Shown piece by piece: positions 18,896-26,236 of a stretch of 64,000 bases of DNA (position 1 is its first letter; each line of letters opens with the position of its first letter). A program made the position numbers and the translations under genes. Source of the DNA: Rhizobium anhuiense. Its GTDB lineage: Bacteria; Pseudomonadota; Alphaproteobacteria; Rhizobiales; Rhizobiaceae. The DNA is taken from contig NZ_ML133529.1 in the NCBI RefSeq assembly GCF_003985145.1, positions 174,960 through 238,959 of the forward strand, in the 5' to 3' direction. Below the pieces are notes generated by a model. That model worked only from the letters and a program-made list of their open reading frames with translations. It made no database searches and was not told where the DNA came from.

Positions 18896-20089
18896 ATGCA
18901 GCCGAGTCTTGCTCTTCAGGACGATCAAGAGCATCTCCCGTCGCTTCTGGCAACAGATGCGAAGGAGTTATCTTATCAACTTCAGCAGCATCAGGCAAAA
19001 ATCTTCCCCCCGCTGTCGCAAAAGACCATCAGAACATTTTCGCCGGCGGAAGCTGCGGCCTTCATCGGCATTGGCGAAGGCTATCTCCGCCAGGTGGCTG
19101 CCGATGGCCATGGCCCTGATCCGCTCGCAAACGGACGGCGGCTTTACAGTGCCCTGGATATGGATCGGATTCGCCGGGTCCTCGACGAGCGAAACGGCAC
19201 GCCGAAATATGTGCCGGCCCGCAGGCCGGGCGAAAAGCTCCAGATCGTCTCCGTCATGAATTTCAAGGGCGGCTCGGGCAAGACCACCACGGCGGCCCAC
19301 CTGGCGCAGTTCATGGCGCTCAGGGGCTACCGCGTGCTCGCCGTCGACCTCGATCCGCAGGCTTCCTTGTCCGCCTTGTTCGGCCATCAGCCGGAGTTCG
19401 ACGTCGGAGAGGGCGAAACCATATATGGCGCGATCCGATATGAGGAGCCGCGTCCGATCGCCGACATCGTGCGCGCCACCTACACGCCCAATCTGCATCT
19501 GATTCCGGGCAATCTCGAGCTGATGGAATTCGAGCACGAGACACCGAAGGCGATGGCCTCGGGAACGGCGGAGACGATGTTCTTTGCCCGCATCGGCGAG
19601 GTCCTGACGGAGATCGAAAGCCTTTACGACATCGTCGTCATCGACTGCCCGCCACAGTTGGGATTCCTGACGATGTCGGCGCTCTGCGCGGCAACCTCGG
19701 TCCTGATCACGGTTCACCCGCAGATGCTGGATGTCATGTCGATGTCGCAGTTCCTGACGATGACGAGTGAGCTGATGTCGGTCGTGGAAAAGGCGGGTGG
19801 TCGCACCAGCTATGACTGGATGCGCTATCTCGTGACCCGTTTCGAGCCGAACGACGGGCCGCAAAGTCAGATGACCGGCTTCATGCGGGCGATCTTCGGC
19901 AATCGAATGCTTCACAATGCCATGGTGAAGTCGACGGCGGTCGCCGACGCCGGCGTCACCAAGCAGACTCTCTACGAGGTCGAGCGGTCGCAGTTCACAC
20001 GCGGAACCTATGACCGGGCTCTGGAGTCCCTCAACCTCGTGAATGGCGAGATCGAAGCGCATATTCGCTCGACCTGGGGAAGGAAATAG
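18896..20089 (+). CDS. repA: Plasmid partitioning ATPase RepA (ParA family)
   Basis: First gene of the repABC cassette, 397 residues, typical length. The N-terminal part holds a MerR-like DNA-binding segment (FSPAEAAAFIGIGEGYLRQVA, about 49-69) used for autorepression. A deviant Walker A KGGSGKTTT at about 124-132 and ParA motifs (LAVDLDPQASLS, IVVIDCPPQLGF) follow. RepA drives plasmid partition with RepB and represses the repABC promoter in known systems. Start at ATG 18896 with GGGAAAAAG upstream. Only three bases separate it from repB, so the repA-repB spacer that carries parS in some relatives is absent. Confidence 0.97.
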   Translation: MQPSLALQDDQEHLPSLLATDAKELSYQLQQHQAKIFPPLSQKTIRTFSPAEAAAFIGIGEGYLRQVAADGHGPDPLANGRRLYSALDMDRIRRVLDERNGTPKYVPARRPGEKLQIVSVMNFKGGSGKTTTAAHLAQFMALRGYRVLAVDLDPQASLSALFGHQPEFDVGEGETIYGAIRYEEPRPIADIVRATYTPNLHLIPGNLELMEFEHETPKAMASGTAETMFFARIGEVLTEIESLYDIVVIDCPPQLGFLTMSALCAATSVLITVHPQMLDVMSMSQFLTMTSELMSVVEKAGGRTSYDWMRYLVTRFEPNDGPQSQMTGFMRAIFGNRMLHNAMVKSTAVADAGVTKQTLYEVERSQFTRGTYDRALESLNLVNGEIEAHIRSTWGRK

Positions 20090-20092
20090 GAG

Positions 20093-21094
20093 ATGGCGCG
20101 CAAGAACCTCATCGAAATCTCCGCTCCGAACCCGGCAAGGGTGGAGGCAGTCGCGCCGCGCGACAATCGTCCGATCGCCGGATTCGTGCCGCAGGAGCGC
20201 AGTGCGGCGCCGGTCGGCGGCATCACCAAGACGCTCGGCAACATTACCGAGAAAATGGAGCGGGCGAGTGAACTGGAACGGCAGCTTGCCGCCGGCCAGA
20301 CCATCGTCGAGCTCGATCCCGGCCTGATCGACGCTTCCTTCGTTAGCGATCGGTTGGCGATCGATGCGGCCGAACTCGCCCAGCTTGTCGAGCAGATCCG
20401 CGAGCATGGGCAGCAGGTTCCGATCCTTGTTCGTCCGCATCCCGAAACTAGGGGACGCTATCAGGTTGCCTACGGCCATCGTCGCCTGGCTGCCGCCCGA
20501 GAAATCGGCATCAGGGTGCGCGCGGTCGTCCGCGATCTTACTGACGGTCAGTTGGTCGTCAGCCAGGGTCAGGAAAACAGCGCTCGAACCAATCTCTCCT
20601 ATATCGAGCGTGCGCTCTTCGCATCGCGGCTGGAGGAACGCAGCTTTGGCCGCGATGTCATCATGGCGGCTCTCGGCGTCGATAAGGCGGCGCTGTCGAG
20701 AATGCTGATCGTCATCCGGCAGGTCCCCCTGGCGCTCGTCAACGCCATCGGCGCGGCCCCCGATATCGGCCGTCGACGCTGGTTGGAGCTGGGCGAGCGG
20801 CTGGAAGGCGCCGACATCGAGAAGATCATCGCGGAGTTGTCCGCGGACGACGCTCGCAAAATCTCAAGCGACGAGCGGTTTCATCGGGCACTCGTTCTGG
20901 CAACGAAGAGGACGGCAGCGCCGAAGCCGGCGATCGCCAAAACCCTAGTCAGCGGCGTGCCGGTGGTGATCAAAAAGACAGCATCCGGTGCAACCTTCGT
21001 CTTCGACGGCAAGACCGCACCCGGTTTCGATCAATTCGTCCAGGAAAGGCTGAAGGGCCTGTTCCAGGAATTCAACAAGGACAGAGGAGCGTAA
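20093..21094 (+). CDS. repB: Plasmid partitioning protein RepB (ParB family)
   Basis: Centromere-binding partner of RepA, 333 residues. The ParB N-domain is evident from VPILVRPHPETRGRYQVAYGHRRLAAAREIGI (about 115-145), with the GHRR box and the following ENSARTNLS motif corresponding to the CTP-binding box of ParB-type CTPases. A central helix-turn-helix (FGRDVIMAALGVDKAALSR) precedes the RepB-specific C-terminus. Start ATG follows AGGAG directly downstream of the repA stop. Works with repA for segregation and autoregulation. Confidence 0.97.
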   Translation: MARKNLIEISAPNPARVEAVAPRDNRPIAGFVPQERSAAPVGGITKTLGNITEKMERASELERQLAAGQTIVELDPGLIDASFVSDRLAIDAAELAQLVEQIREHGQQVPILVRPHPETRGRYQVAYGHRRLAAAREIGIRVRAVVRDLTDGQLVVSQGQENSARTNLSYIERALFASRLEERSFGRDVIMAALGVDKAALSRMLIVIRQVPLALVNAIGAAPDIGRRRWLELGERLEGADIEKIIAELSADDARKISSDERFHRALVLATKRTAAPKPAIAKTLVSGVPVVIKKTASGATFVFDGKTAPGFDQFVQERLKGLFQEFNKDRGA

Positions 21095-21099
21095 CGCGC

Positions 21100-21154
21100 A
21101 AAAGAAAAAGGCCCCCAACGACGCCGTCGTGGAAGCCCTTCTCAGATCTTAAGC
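21100..21154 (-). ncRNA. Antisense counter-transcribed RNA (ctRNA, incompatibility RNA)
   Basis: repABC plasmids encode a roughly 50-60 nt antisense RNA in the repB-repC spacer that limits RepC synthesis. The same layout is visible here on the minus strand: promoter TTGACT-17 bp-GATTCT (21189 down to 21161), expected start near 21154, and a strong intrinsic terminator. The terminator stem is tcgtggaagcc (21127-21137) with ggcccccaacga (21110-21121), given on the plus strand, with two G.U pairs and one bulge, followed on the minus strand by TTTTTCTTTT (21109-21100). Exact 5' end is inferred. Confidence 0.85.
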
Positions 21155-21160
21155 ACATCG

Positions 21161-21189
21161 AGAATCGCATTTCCACGAATCACAGTCAA
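21161..21189 (-). promoter_or_regulatory. ctRNA promoter
   Basis: Minus-strand -35 TTGACT (21184-21189) and -10 GATTCT (21161-21166) with an ideal 17-bp spacer, matching the rhizobial/sigma-70 pattern and placed as in other repABC plasmids. Confidence 0.8.
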
Positions 21190-21196
21190 GCGTCTT

Positions 21197-21249
21197 AGGC
21201 ACCAAATTGGTGGATGGTTTTCTTTTGCCTGAACGAAGGTGAAGGCAAA
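21197..21249 (+). promoter_or_regulatory. repC: Alternative hairpins in the repC leader (attenuator)
   Basis: The segment TTTGCCT at 21224-21230 can pair either with AGGCA at 21197-21201 or with AGGCAAA at 21243-21249. The second pairing places the repC ribosome site GAAGGTG in the loop and the first base of the ATG in the stem. These mutually exclusive structures are the expected target of ctRNA control: ctRNA binding upstream would favour the start-sequestering hairpin. A small palindrome ACCAAATTGGT (21201-21211) lies between. Confidence 0.7.
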
Positions 21250-22553
21250 TGGAGAGTGGATATGTGACGACGCCCTTTGGGCGGCGGCCGATGTCGCTTG
21301 GCATGCTGGCAAGCCAGCAACTGGCCGAGACCATCGAGCCGGGAATGAAGCGCAGCAAGTGGAAGCTGTTCAGGGCAATCTGCGAGGCGCGGCCGGCGCT
21401 CGGCGTGACCGATCGGGCGCTGACGGTGCTCGATGCGCTTCTGACTTTCTACCCTGACGACGAGATTTCCGAAGAAAAGGGCCTGATCGTCTTCCCGTCG
21501 AATGCGCAGCTTTCGCTGCGTGCCCGCGGCATGACGGCAGCCACCCTCAGGCGGCATCTTGCCGTCCTGGTCGAGGCCGGCCTGATCCTGCGCAAGGACA
21601 GTCCGAATGGAAAGCGCTATGCGCGCCGCGACAAAGCAGGTGCCGTCGGTGAGGCCTTCGGCTTCAGCGTCGCGCCGCTGCTCGCGCGTGCGGTTGAAAT
21701 CGAAAACCTGGCCGCCCAGGCGGTCGCCGACCGGGAATTGCTCAGGGTGACCAGGGAACGCCTGACGGTGTGCCGGCGCGATATCTCCAAGCTGATCGCG
21801 ACAGCCATCGAAGAGGAGGTCTCCGGTGACTGGGAGGGAATTTCGGCGATGTTCCGCACGCTCCTTGCCCGAATTCCGCGCGTTGCGACGGCCGAAGCAC
21901 TGGCGCCGCTGCTCGACGAGATGGGACTACTGCGCGATGAGATCATCAACGCATTGGAAAGACGGATAAAAACACAAAAAATAAACGCCAATGAGTTTCA
22001 GATTGAGCGTCACAAACAGAATTCAAATCCCTACTCCACTTATGAACTTGAACCAAGCTTCGAAACGAAGCAGGGCGAAAGGGCGGTGGCCGATAATGAG
22101 CCGAACGCCGAAGCGCCGGACGAGCGAAGATTGAAACAACCGAAGCCTTCCGGCGGGATGGGCAACAAGGCGAAAGACACGGCAGATCCAGGGGCCGGGC
22201 ATAGCCTGAAATCCTTCCCGCTTGGCCTCGTCCTCCAGGCCTGCCCTCAAATTCTCGACTACGGGCCGGGTGGAACGATCGGCAACTGGCGGGATCTGAT
22301 GTCGGCTGCCGTCATCGTGCGCTCGATGCTCGGCGTCAGCCCCTCGGCCTATGAGGAAGCCTGCTCGGGCATGGGGCCGGAAAATGCCGCAACCGTGATC
22401 GCCTGCATCCTGGAAAGGGGAGGGCATATCAACTCGCCTGGCGGTTATCTCCGCGATCTGACCCGAAGAACCGAGAGGGGCGAATTTGCTATCGGCCCGA
22501 TGCTGATGGCGCTGGTGCGGGCAAACAGTGGAGTGCGGCGACATGCCGGTTGA
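21249..22553 (+). CDS. repC: Replication initiator RepC
   Basis: Initiator protein specific to alphaproteobacterial repABC replicons, 434 residues. The N-terminus is characteristic (ending of FGRRPMSLGMLASQQ, then KWKLFRAICEARPALGVTDRALTVLDALLTFYP in part), followed by the winged-helix DNA-binding region SNAQLSLRARGMTAATLRRHLAVLVEAGLI. The C-terminal part (from about residue 310) has the conserved RDLMSAAVIVRSMLGVSPSAYEEACSGMGP segment. Start ATG lies in a stem that controls its translation. RepC acts on an origin located inside its own gene in the plasmids studied. Confidence 0.97.
   Translation: MESGYVTTPFGRRPMSLGMLASQQLAETIEPGMKRSKWKLFRAICEARPALGVTDRALTVLDALLTFYPDDEISEEKGLIVFPSNAQLSLRARGMTAATLRRHLAVLVEAGLILRKDSPNGKRYARRDKAGAVGEAFGFSVAPLLARAVEIENLAAQAVADRELLRVTRERLTVCRRDISKLIATAIEEEVSGDWEGISAMFRTLLARIPRVATAEALAPLLDEMGLLRDEIINALERRIKTQKINANEFQIERHKQNSNPYSTYELEPSFETKQGERAVADNEPNAEAPDERRLKQPKPSGGMGNKAKDTADPGAGHSLKSFPLGLVLQACPQILDYGPGGTIGNWRDLMSAAVIVRSMLGVSPSAYEEACSGMGPENAATVIACILERGGHINSPGGYLRDLTRRTERGEFAIGPMLMALVRANSGVRRHAG
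21955..22050. other. Candidate replication origin (oriV) inside repC
   Basis: A sharply A+T-rich stretch inside an otherwise GC-rich gene, including a run of A-rich codons (ACACAAAAAATAAACG region near 21970-21990). In p42d and pTi-type plasmids oriV has been placed in an A+T-rich part of the repC coding sequence; this is the only such stretch in the gene. The assignment is by analogy. Confidence 0.6.
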
Positions 22554-22563
22554 TCGTAAGGAA

Positions 22564-22687
22564 GTTGCGGCTACGACAATGATCCGCAACGCTGACAAAG
22601 CGGCAACAAGGCAAAGAAAAACCCGCCGCTGAGGGCGGGTTTGGTTGGCGCCCCTTCGATGGAATAATCCGGCTCTGTTGCGGCAAC
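22564..22687. repeat. Palindromes downstream of repC (incompatibility/parS candidates)
   Basis: GTTGCGG (22564-22570) and CCGCAAC (22584-22590) form a 7-bp inverted repeat with a 13-base spacer. A compact palindrome GTTGC-G-GCAAC lies at 22677-22687. The shared GTTGCGG/GCAACGCT sequence in the short stretch after repC is notable because the second incompatibility/partition site of p42d-type plasmids lies downstream of repC. The exact published consensus was not found. Confidence 0.45.
22618..22646. terminator. Bidirectional rho-independent terminator between repC and bgsA
   Basis: Stem AACCCGCC/GGCGGGTT (22620-22627 with 22634-22641) with loop GCTGAG. On the plus strand TTTGGTT follows; on the minus strand the stem is followed by TTTCTTTG. 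It separates two convergent units, repABC and bgsBA. Confidence 0.85.
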
Positions 22688-22730
22688 GCTCGAGAGGACG
22701 CCGGCCGGACGATCCGAGGTTGACCGTCGA

Positions 22731-24725
22731 CTACAACGTGCGCGTTCGCCCGAACGAACGCAGAAGAAGATTAAGAGAGACCGCGACTTTATCGATGTCG
22801 CGAATGTCCTGCGAATATTGACCAGTGTAGAGCTTCACGATCATGCTGTCGCGAGCAGAGCCAATGAGTTCGAAATACAGGTGGAGGTAGTAAGATTGCT
22901 TGTCACCACCGCGACTTATGCTCCTGCGTCGTTGGGTGACCAGTCTGAGCTCAGATTTGAACGGAGCAAAGCCGGGCAGTTTAAGCACGACGGATTTGGA
23001 TTGAAATCGGGACATGGTGGGGACCGCAACGACCGCCTTGTCCAAGGCCAAACTTACGATTTGGCCAGGTACATCGTCTACGATCGCGGGTTCATCGAGC
23101 TTGAAGGCATGAAACAAGCGTCGGGGTTTCTCAAAGCAGATGAGCGATGCGATGAGCAGCACGACGATATTGATACCTGACCACCAGGCCGCGACCGGCG
23201 AAAACTGGCCTTGTACATGCGCCGTTTCCGGGACGATGTTGACCAGCAGACCAAGGACGGTGATCATGATGATGCTTGCGATCCAGGCGAAGCTGTAGCG
23301 GTCGAACTGGTTCGACTCGTTGCCACTGCCCTTCGGCGTCACCCTGAACGGCTTGCCAAATGGTCTCACGAGACTGGAGACCACGGTAGGCAACATGCGG
23401 AATGTCGCAAAGGTCCCGACGGCGCTTGATATCACAGGCAGATAGCGCGTCGGCGTGATCCATAGCATAAGCAGAAAATACGCTGCCAGCAGCGGCACCT
23501 GATGAGACACATAATCGGCTATGTCAGTGAAATAGAGGGGGAGCAGGCCGAACCAGAGATAGACGATGGGGACGAGCAATATCATGAAGCGGACCAGATA
23601 CTGCACCAGCCAGGACGCCGGCAGGAACATGATCCGTTGAAAGAGCGTCAATCCGGGGCCACGCAGCGGGCCATTATGCAGGTAAAGGGTTTGAATACCT
23701 CCCTGACACCACCGTTCGCGCTGCACAAAATAACCGGTTAGGTTTTCGGCAGCCAATCCCATCGACAGCCGCTCGTTCAGGTAGCGCGTTTTGTAGCCTT
23801 TGTTGAGCATTGAAAGAGTTGTCAGCAGGTCTTCTGTGATCGACTCCGTCGGGAATCCTCCTATTGCGTCAATGGACTTGCGGCGGGCAATCGAGCATGA
23901 CCCGCAGCAGAAACTGACGTCCCAGGCGTCTCTGCTGGGCGCGATCTCGTCGAAGAACAAACGCTGCTCGTCCGGCCAGATATTCTCCAGGCCGAGGTTT
24001 GATTGCACCGGATCGGCGTTGAAGAAATGTTGAGGCGTCTGGACGATGCCGATGCTTTCGTCGCAAAAGAAGGGCAGCGTTCGGCGAAGGAAATGTCGAT
24101 AGGGAACAAAATCGGCGTCGAAGACCGCAATAAACTCGCCCGAGCTGACCTTCAGCCCATTGTTCATATTGCCCGCTTTGGCGTGGTTGTTGTCGCCGCG
24201 CATGACGTGGATGACGTTCTTTTCTTCGCAATAGGCCTTCAGCCAGTCCCGGCGTTGATCGTCAAGCACGTACACATTCAATTTGTCGGGAGGATAATCC
24301 AGCGAGCGGGCGCCGATGATGGTTCGCTCGAGCACGTCGAGTGGCTCGTTATAGGTTGGAATGAAAACATCGACAGTCGGCAGCTCACGCTTGTCGCGCG
24401 CAAAGAAACCACGAGCCAGCCTGTCCGCTTCCGCGCTCCGGTCGACGTAGCGGCTCATCAATACCAGAAAAAGGATGACTTCGACGCACGCCAGAATCTC
24501 GACGACGAAGAGGATCCAAACCCAGTAGAAACTCGCACCGTTGTTGGGATAGGGAAGCACTGTCTCCGTCAAGCGCCAGAACATGTATCGCAATGCGACT
24601 GCAGCGACAAACGCGCAGGTCACCGCCCGTGTCCAGGTGTGACGGCGCGACCAATTGAACGGCCCCAGGCAAAAGAAGGCCAAAACGAGAAAGGTCGGAA
24701 CCAGCGCTACAAGATACTGAACCAC
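22731..24725 (-). CDS. bgsA: Membrane GT2 beta-glucan synthase, BgsA type
   Basis: Processive family-2 glycosyltransferase, 664 residues, embedded in the inner membrane (two N-terminal helices and a C-terminal helix block). Catalytic elements: DD in VLDDQRRDW (about 150), DxD in VFDADFVP (about 203), TED in SITEDLL (about 295) and QRERW (about 331). It resembles cellulose synthase but lacks a recognisable PilZ domain and is not followed by bcsB or a cellulase. In Sinorhizobium meliloti BgsA makes mixed-linkage (1-3)(1-4)-beta-glucan under c-di-GMP control through a non-PilZ C-terminal region, encoded after bgsB. The same order and overlap here support that name. GTG start overlaps bgsB by 19 bases. 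Confidence 0.82.
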   Translation of the reverse strand: MVQYLVALVPTFLVLAFFCLGPFNWSRRHTWTRAVTCAFVAAVALRYMFWRLTETVLPYPNNGASFYWVWILFVVEILACVEVILFLVLMSRYVDRSAEADRLARGFFARDKRELPTVDVFIPTYNEPLDVLERTIIGARSLDYPPDKLNVYVLDDQRRDWLKAYCEEKNVIHVMRGDNNHAKAGNMNNGLKVSSGEFIAVFDADFVPYRHFLRRTLPFFCDESIGIVQTPQHFFNADPVQSNLGLENIWPDEQRLFFDEIAPSRDAWDVSFCCGSCSIARRKSIDAIGGFPTESITEDLLTTLSMLNKGYKTRYLNERLSMGLAAENLTGYFVQRERWCQGGIQTLYLHNGPLRGPGLTLFQRIMFLPASWLVQYLVRFMILLVPIVYLWFGLLPLYFTDIADYVSHQVPLLAAYFLLMLWITPTRYLPVISSAVGTFATFRMLPTVVSSLVRPFGKPFRVTPKGSGNESNQFDRYSFAWIASIIMITVLGLLVNIVPETAHVQGQFSPVAAWWSGINIVVLLIASLICFEKPRRLFHAFKLDEPAIVDDVPGQIVSLALDKAVVAVPTMSRFQSKSVVLKLPGFAPFKSELRLVTQRRRSISRGGDKQSYYLHLYFELIGSARDSMIVKLYTGQYSQDIRDIDKVAVSLNLLLRSFGRTRTL

Positions 24726-25939
24726 AGGCTTTTGACCCAGTTGGACACGTCGATGCCGTGCTTGGAAAACCTTACCTGCACTGTGCGCCCCACTTGGCAG
24801 GAGTTCGCAAAGTCGTCGTTCATGAAGGATGGATCAAGGCGAACCCGAATGCGGGCATTGCGCTGAGTCGACGGCGGCAAAGTGGCGGCAAAGGAATCGG
24901 TCTCGACCGAAGCCGAACTGCCTCTGACAGAAATGACCGTGCCCTTGAAGACATCGCTGCGGCCGAACAAACGCACCTGCGCGACAAGTCCCGGATAGAT
25001 CTCGTCATAATTGACCTCGGGAACAAGGATATCCACAAACAGCTCTCGACAGTCGAGGAGGCGCATCAACTCGTCATTCAGCACAACATTCGAACCGCTG
25101 ACGATACTCCTCGCCCAAACAACGCCGTCAAAGGGCGCTATCGCGGTTGCGGATTCAAGGCTGCTGACGCGATTTGCCTCTTTGACCAGCTGCTTTTGAA
25201 CTTCGGTGGCTCGTGTTTCATTTTCCGCTATGCGCGAGTTCAAGTCATTGATGCGAACGACTACCTCGTCTTCACGCTGTCTCGAATAAGGCACGTCATT
25301 CTGCCCGTCGCCGAAGACAAAGATACCCTGGCGGACCGCATTGAGCCTTTGTTGCAATTGATCGACAGTCAGGTTGCTGATTTCGACCTCGCCGCCGGTC
25401 GCAGCGCCCGCGGCACGCGCGGCCTCAACCAGCTTCTGCGTGAGAATGCCTTTTGACTCGAGCTGCATCCGGCGGCTCAAGTCGACCTGGGCGACCAGAT
25501 CCTGAGCTTGCGACACTTCGACTTTCTTCCGCAGGATTTCGACTTCGCGTTCGAGATTGGCAATGGTGGTCTGCTTGTAGACTTCCAATCTGGTAGACAA
25601 TTCCTCGCGAAGCGCGGAGAGTTCCTCCCGTTCCTTTTTCAGTGCCGCGACGCGGTCGAGCGCCGTGTTGTGATCTGCCTCGAGCGACGCGAGGATTGCG
25701 CGATTGACGCGCGTATTTCTGATTTCTGCGAGGGATTGTCCCGCTTTGACCGGGCTGCCGACCTTGAGGGATTCTTCCGCAATTGTGCCATCGATTGGGG
25801 CATTAACGACCGCAAACCGCGCATTGACCGTGCCATCAAGGCTCGTAAAGCCGGTAATCGTCGGCAATGAAACGAGAGTCACCAGTGCCAGCAGCAGCAG
25901 GCCGACAACAATGCGTGTGATGCGATGGTTCCAGATCAT
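24707..25939 (-). CDS. bgsB: Membrane-fusion (HlyD-like) protein, BgsB type
   Basis: Periplasmic adaptor of the HlyD/EmrA family, 410 residues. A single N-terminal membrane helix (about 9-28, IVVGLLLLALVTLVSLPTI) is followed by a lipoyl half-motif (VNAPIDGTIAEESLKVGSPVKAG), a long coiled coil (about 85-185), a second lipoyl half (AIAPFDGVVWARSIVSGSNV) and a beta-barrel C-terminus. In S. meliloti bgsB partners with bgsA in mixed-linkage glucan production. Start ATG at 25939 is the first at the membrane helix; a longer in-frame reading reaches 26098 but its first 53 residues look non-coding. Confidence 0.8.
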   Translation of the reverse strand: MIWNHRITRIVVGLLLLALVTLVSLPTITGFTSLDGTVNARFAVVNAPIDGTIAEESLKVGSPVKAGQSLAEIRNTRVNRAILASLEADHNTALDRVAALKKEREELSALREELSTRLEVYKQTTIANLEREVEILRKKVEVSQAQDLVAQVDLSRRMQLESKGILTQKLVEAARAAGAATGGEVEISNLTVDQLQQRLNAVRQGIFVFGDGQNDVPYSRQREDEVVVRINDLNSRIAENETRATEVQKQLVKEANRVSSLESATAIAPFDGVVWARSIVSGSNVVLNDELMRLLDCRELFVDILVPEVNYDEIYPGLVAQVRLFGRSDVFKGTVISVRGSSASVETDSFAATLPPSTQRNARIRVRLDPSFMNDDFANSCQVGRTVQVRFSKHGIDVSNWVKSLWFSIL

Positions 25940-26236
25940 GTTGGCATCCGAAGGTATCGCTTCTGCAGCATCCGCCCCAATCGAGCGGGGACAAACCGAT
26001 GCAACTAATTCTTGTAATTTAGCGCATTGAAAAAAATAGACAAGTGATGGTCGTAAGCCTGAGGCAGAAGCAGGTCGGCTCTGGACGAAGCGCCGCATTG
26101 AAAGTCTACGACGCCTGTTCGATCAGGGGCTTATTCCGGCCAAAACGCCTCGGAGTGATTGGGGCCTTTTGCGGTAGAACACGCAGCATCGCTCGGCTAT
26201 AAAGTTCACGCCACGTTGGCCTTTTGGCGGTAACCG
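25940..26236. promoter_or_regulatory. Divergent promoter region, bgsBA / penicillin-binding protein
   Basis: About 300 bases between divergently transcribed genes. It has an A/T-rich patch (about 25998-26045) on the bgsB side and a near-repeat of GGCCTTTTGCGGTA (26164-26177) and GGCCTTTTGGCGGTAA (26218-26233) on the other. No regulator box was recognised. bgsBA expression in S. meliloti depends on the ExpR/SinI system, but no such site can be claimed here. Confidence 0.4.

Noticed and set aside
18968..20479. 503-codon open frame antisense to repA and repB
   Set aside because: It lies entirely opposite unmistakable repA/repB sequence and has the composition of an antisense shadow.
22731..24725. 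Naming the GT2 gene as cellulose synthase (bcsA/celA)
   Set aside because: No PilZ signature, no bcsB or endoglucanase beside it, and the HlyD-like partner matches the bgsBA arrangement instead.
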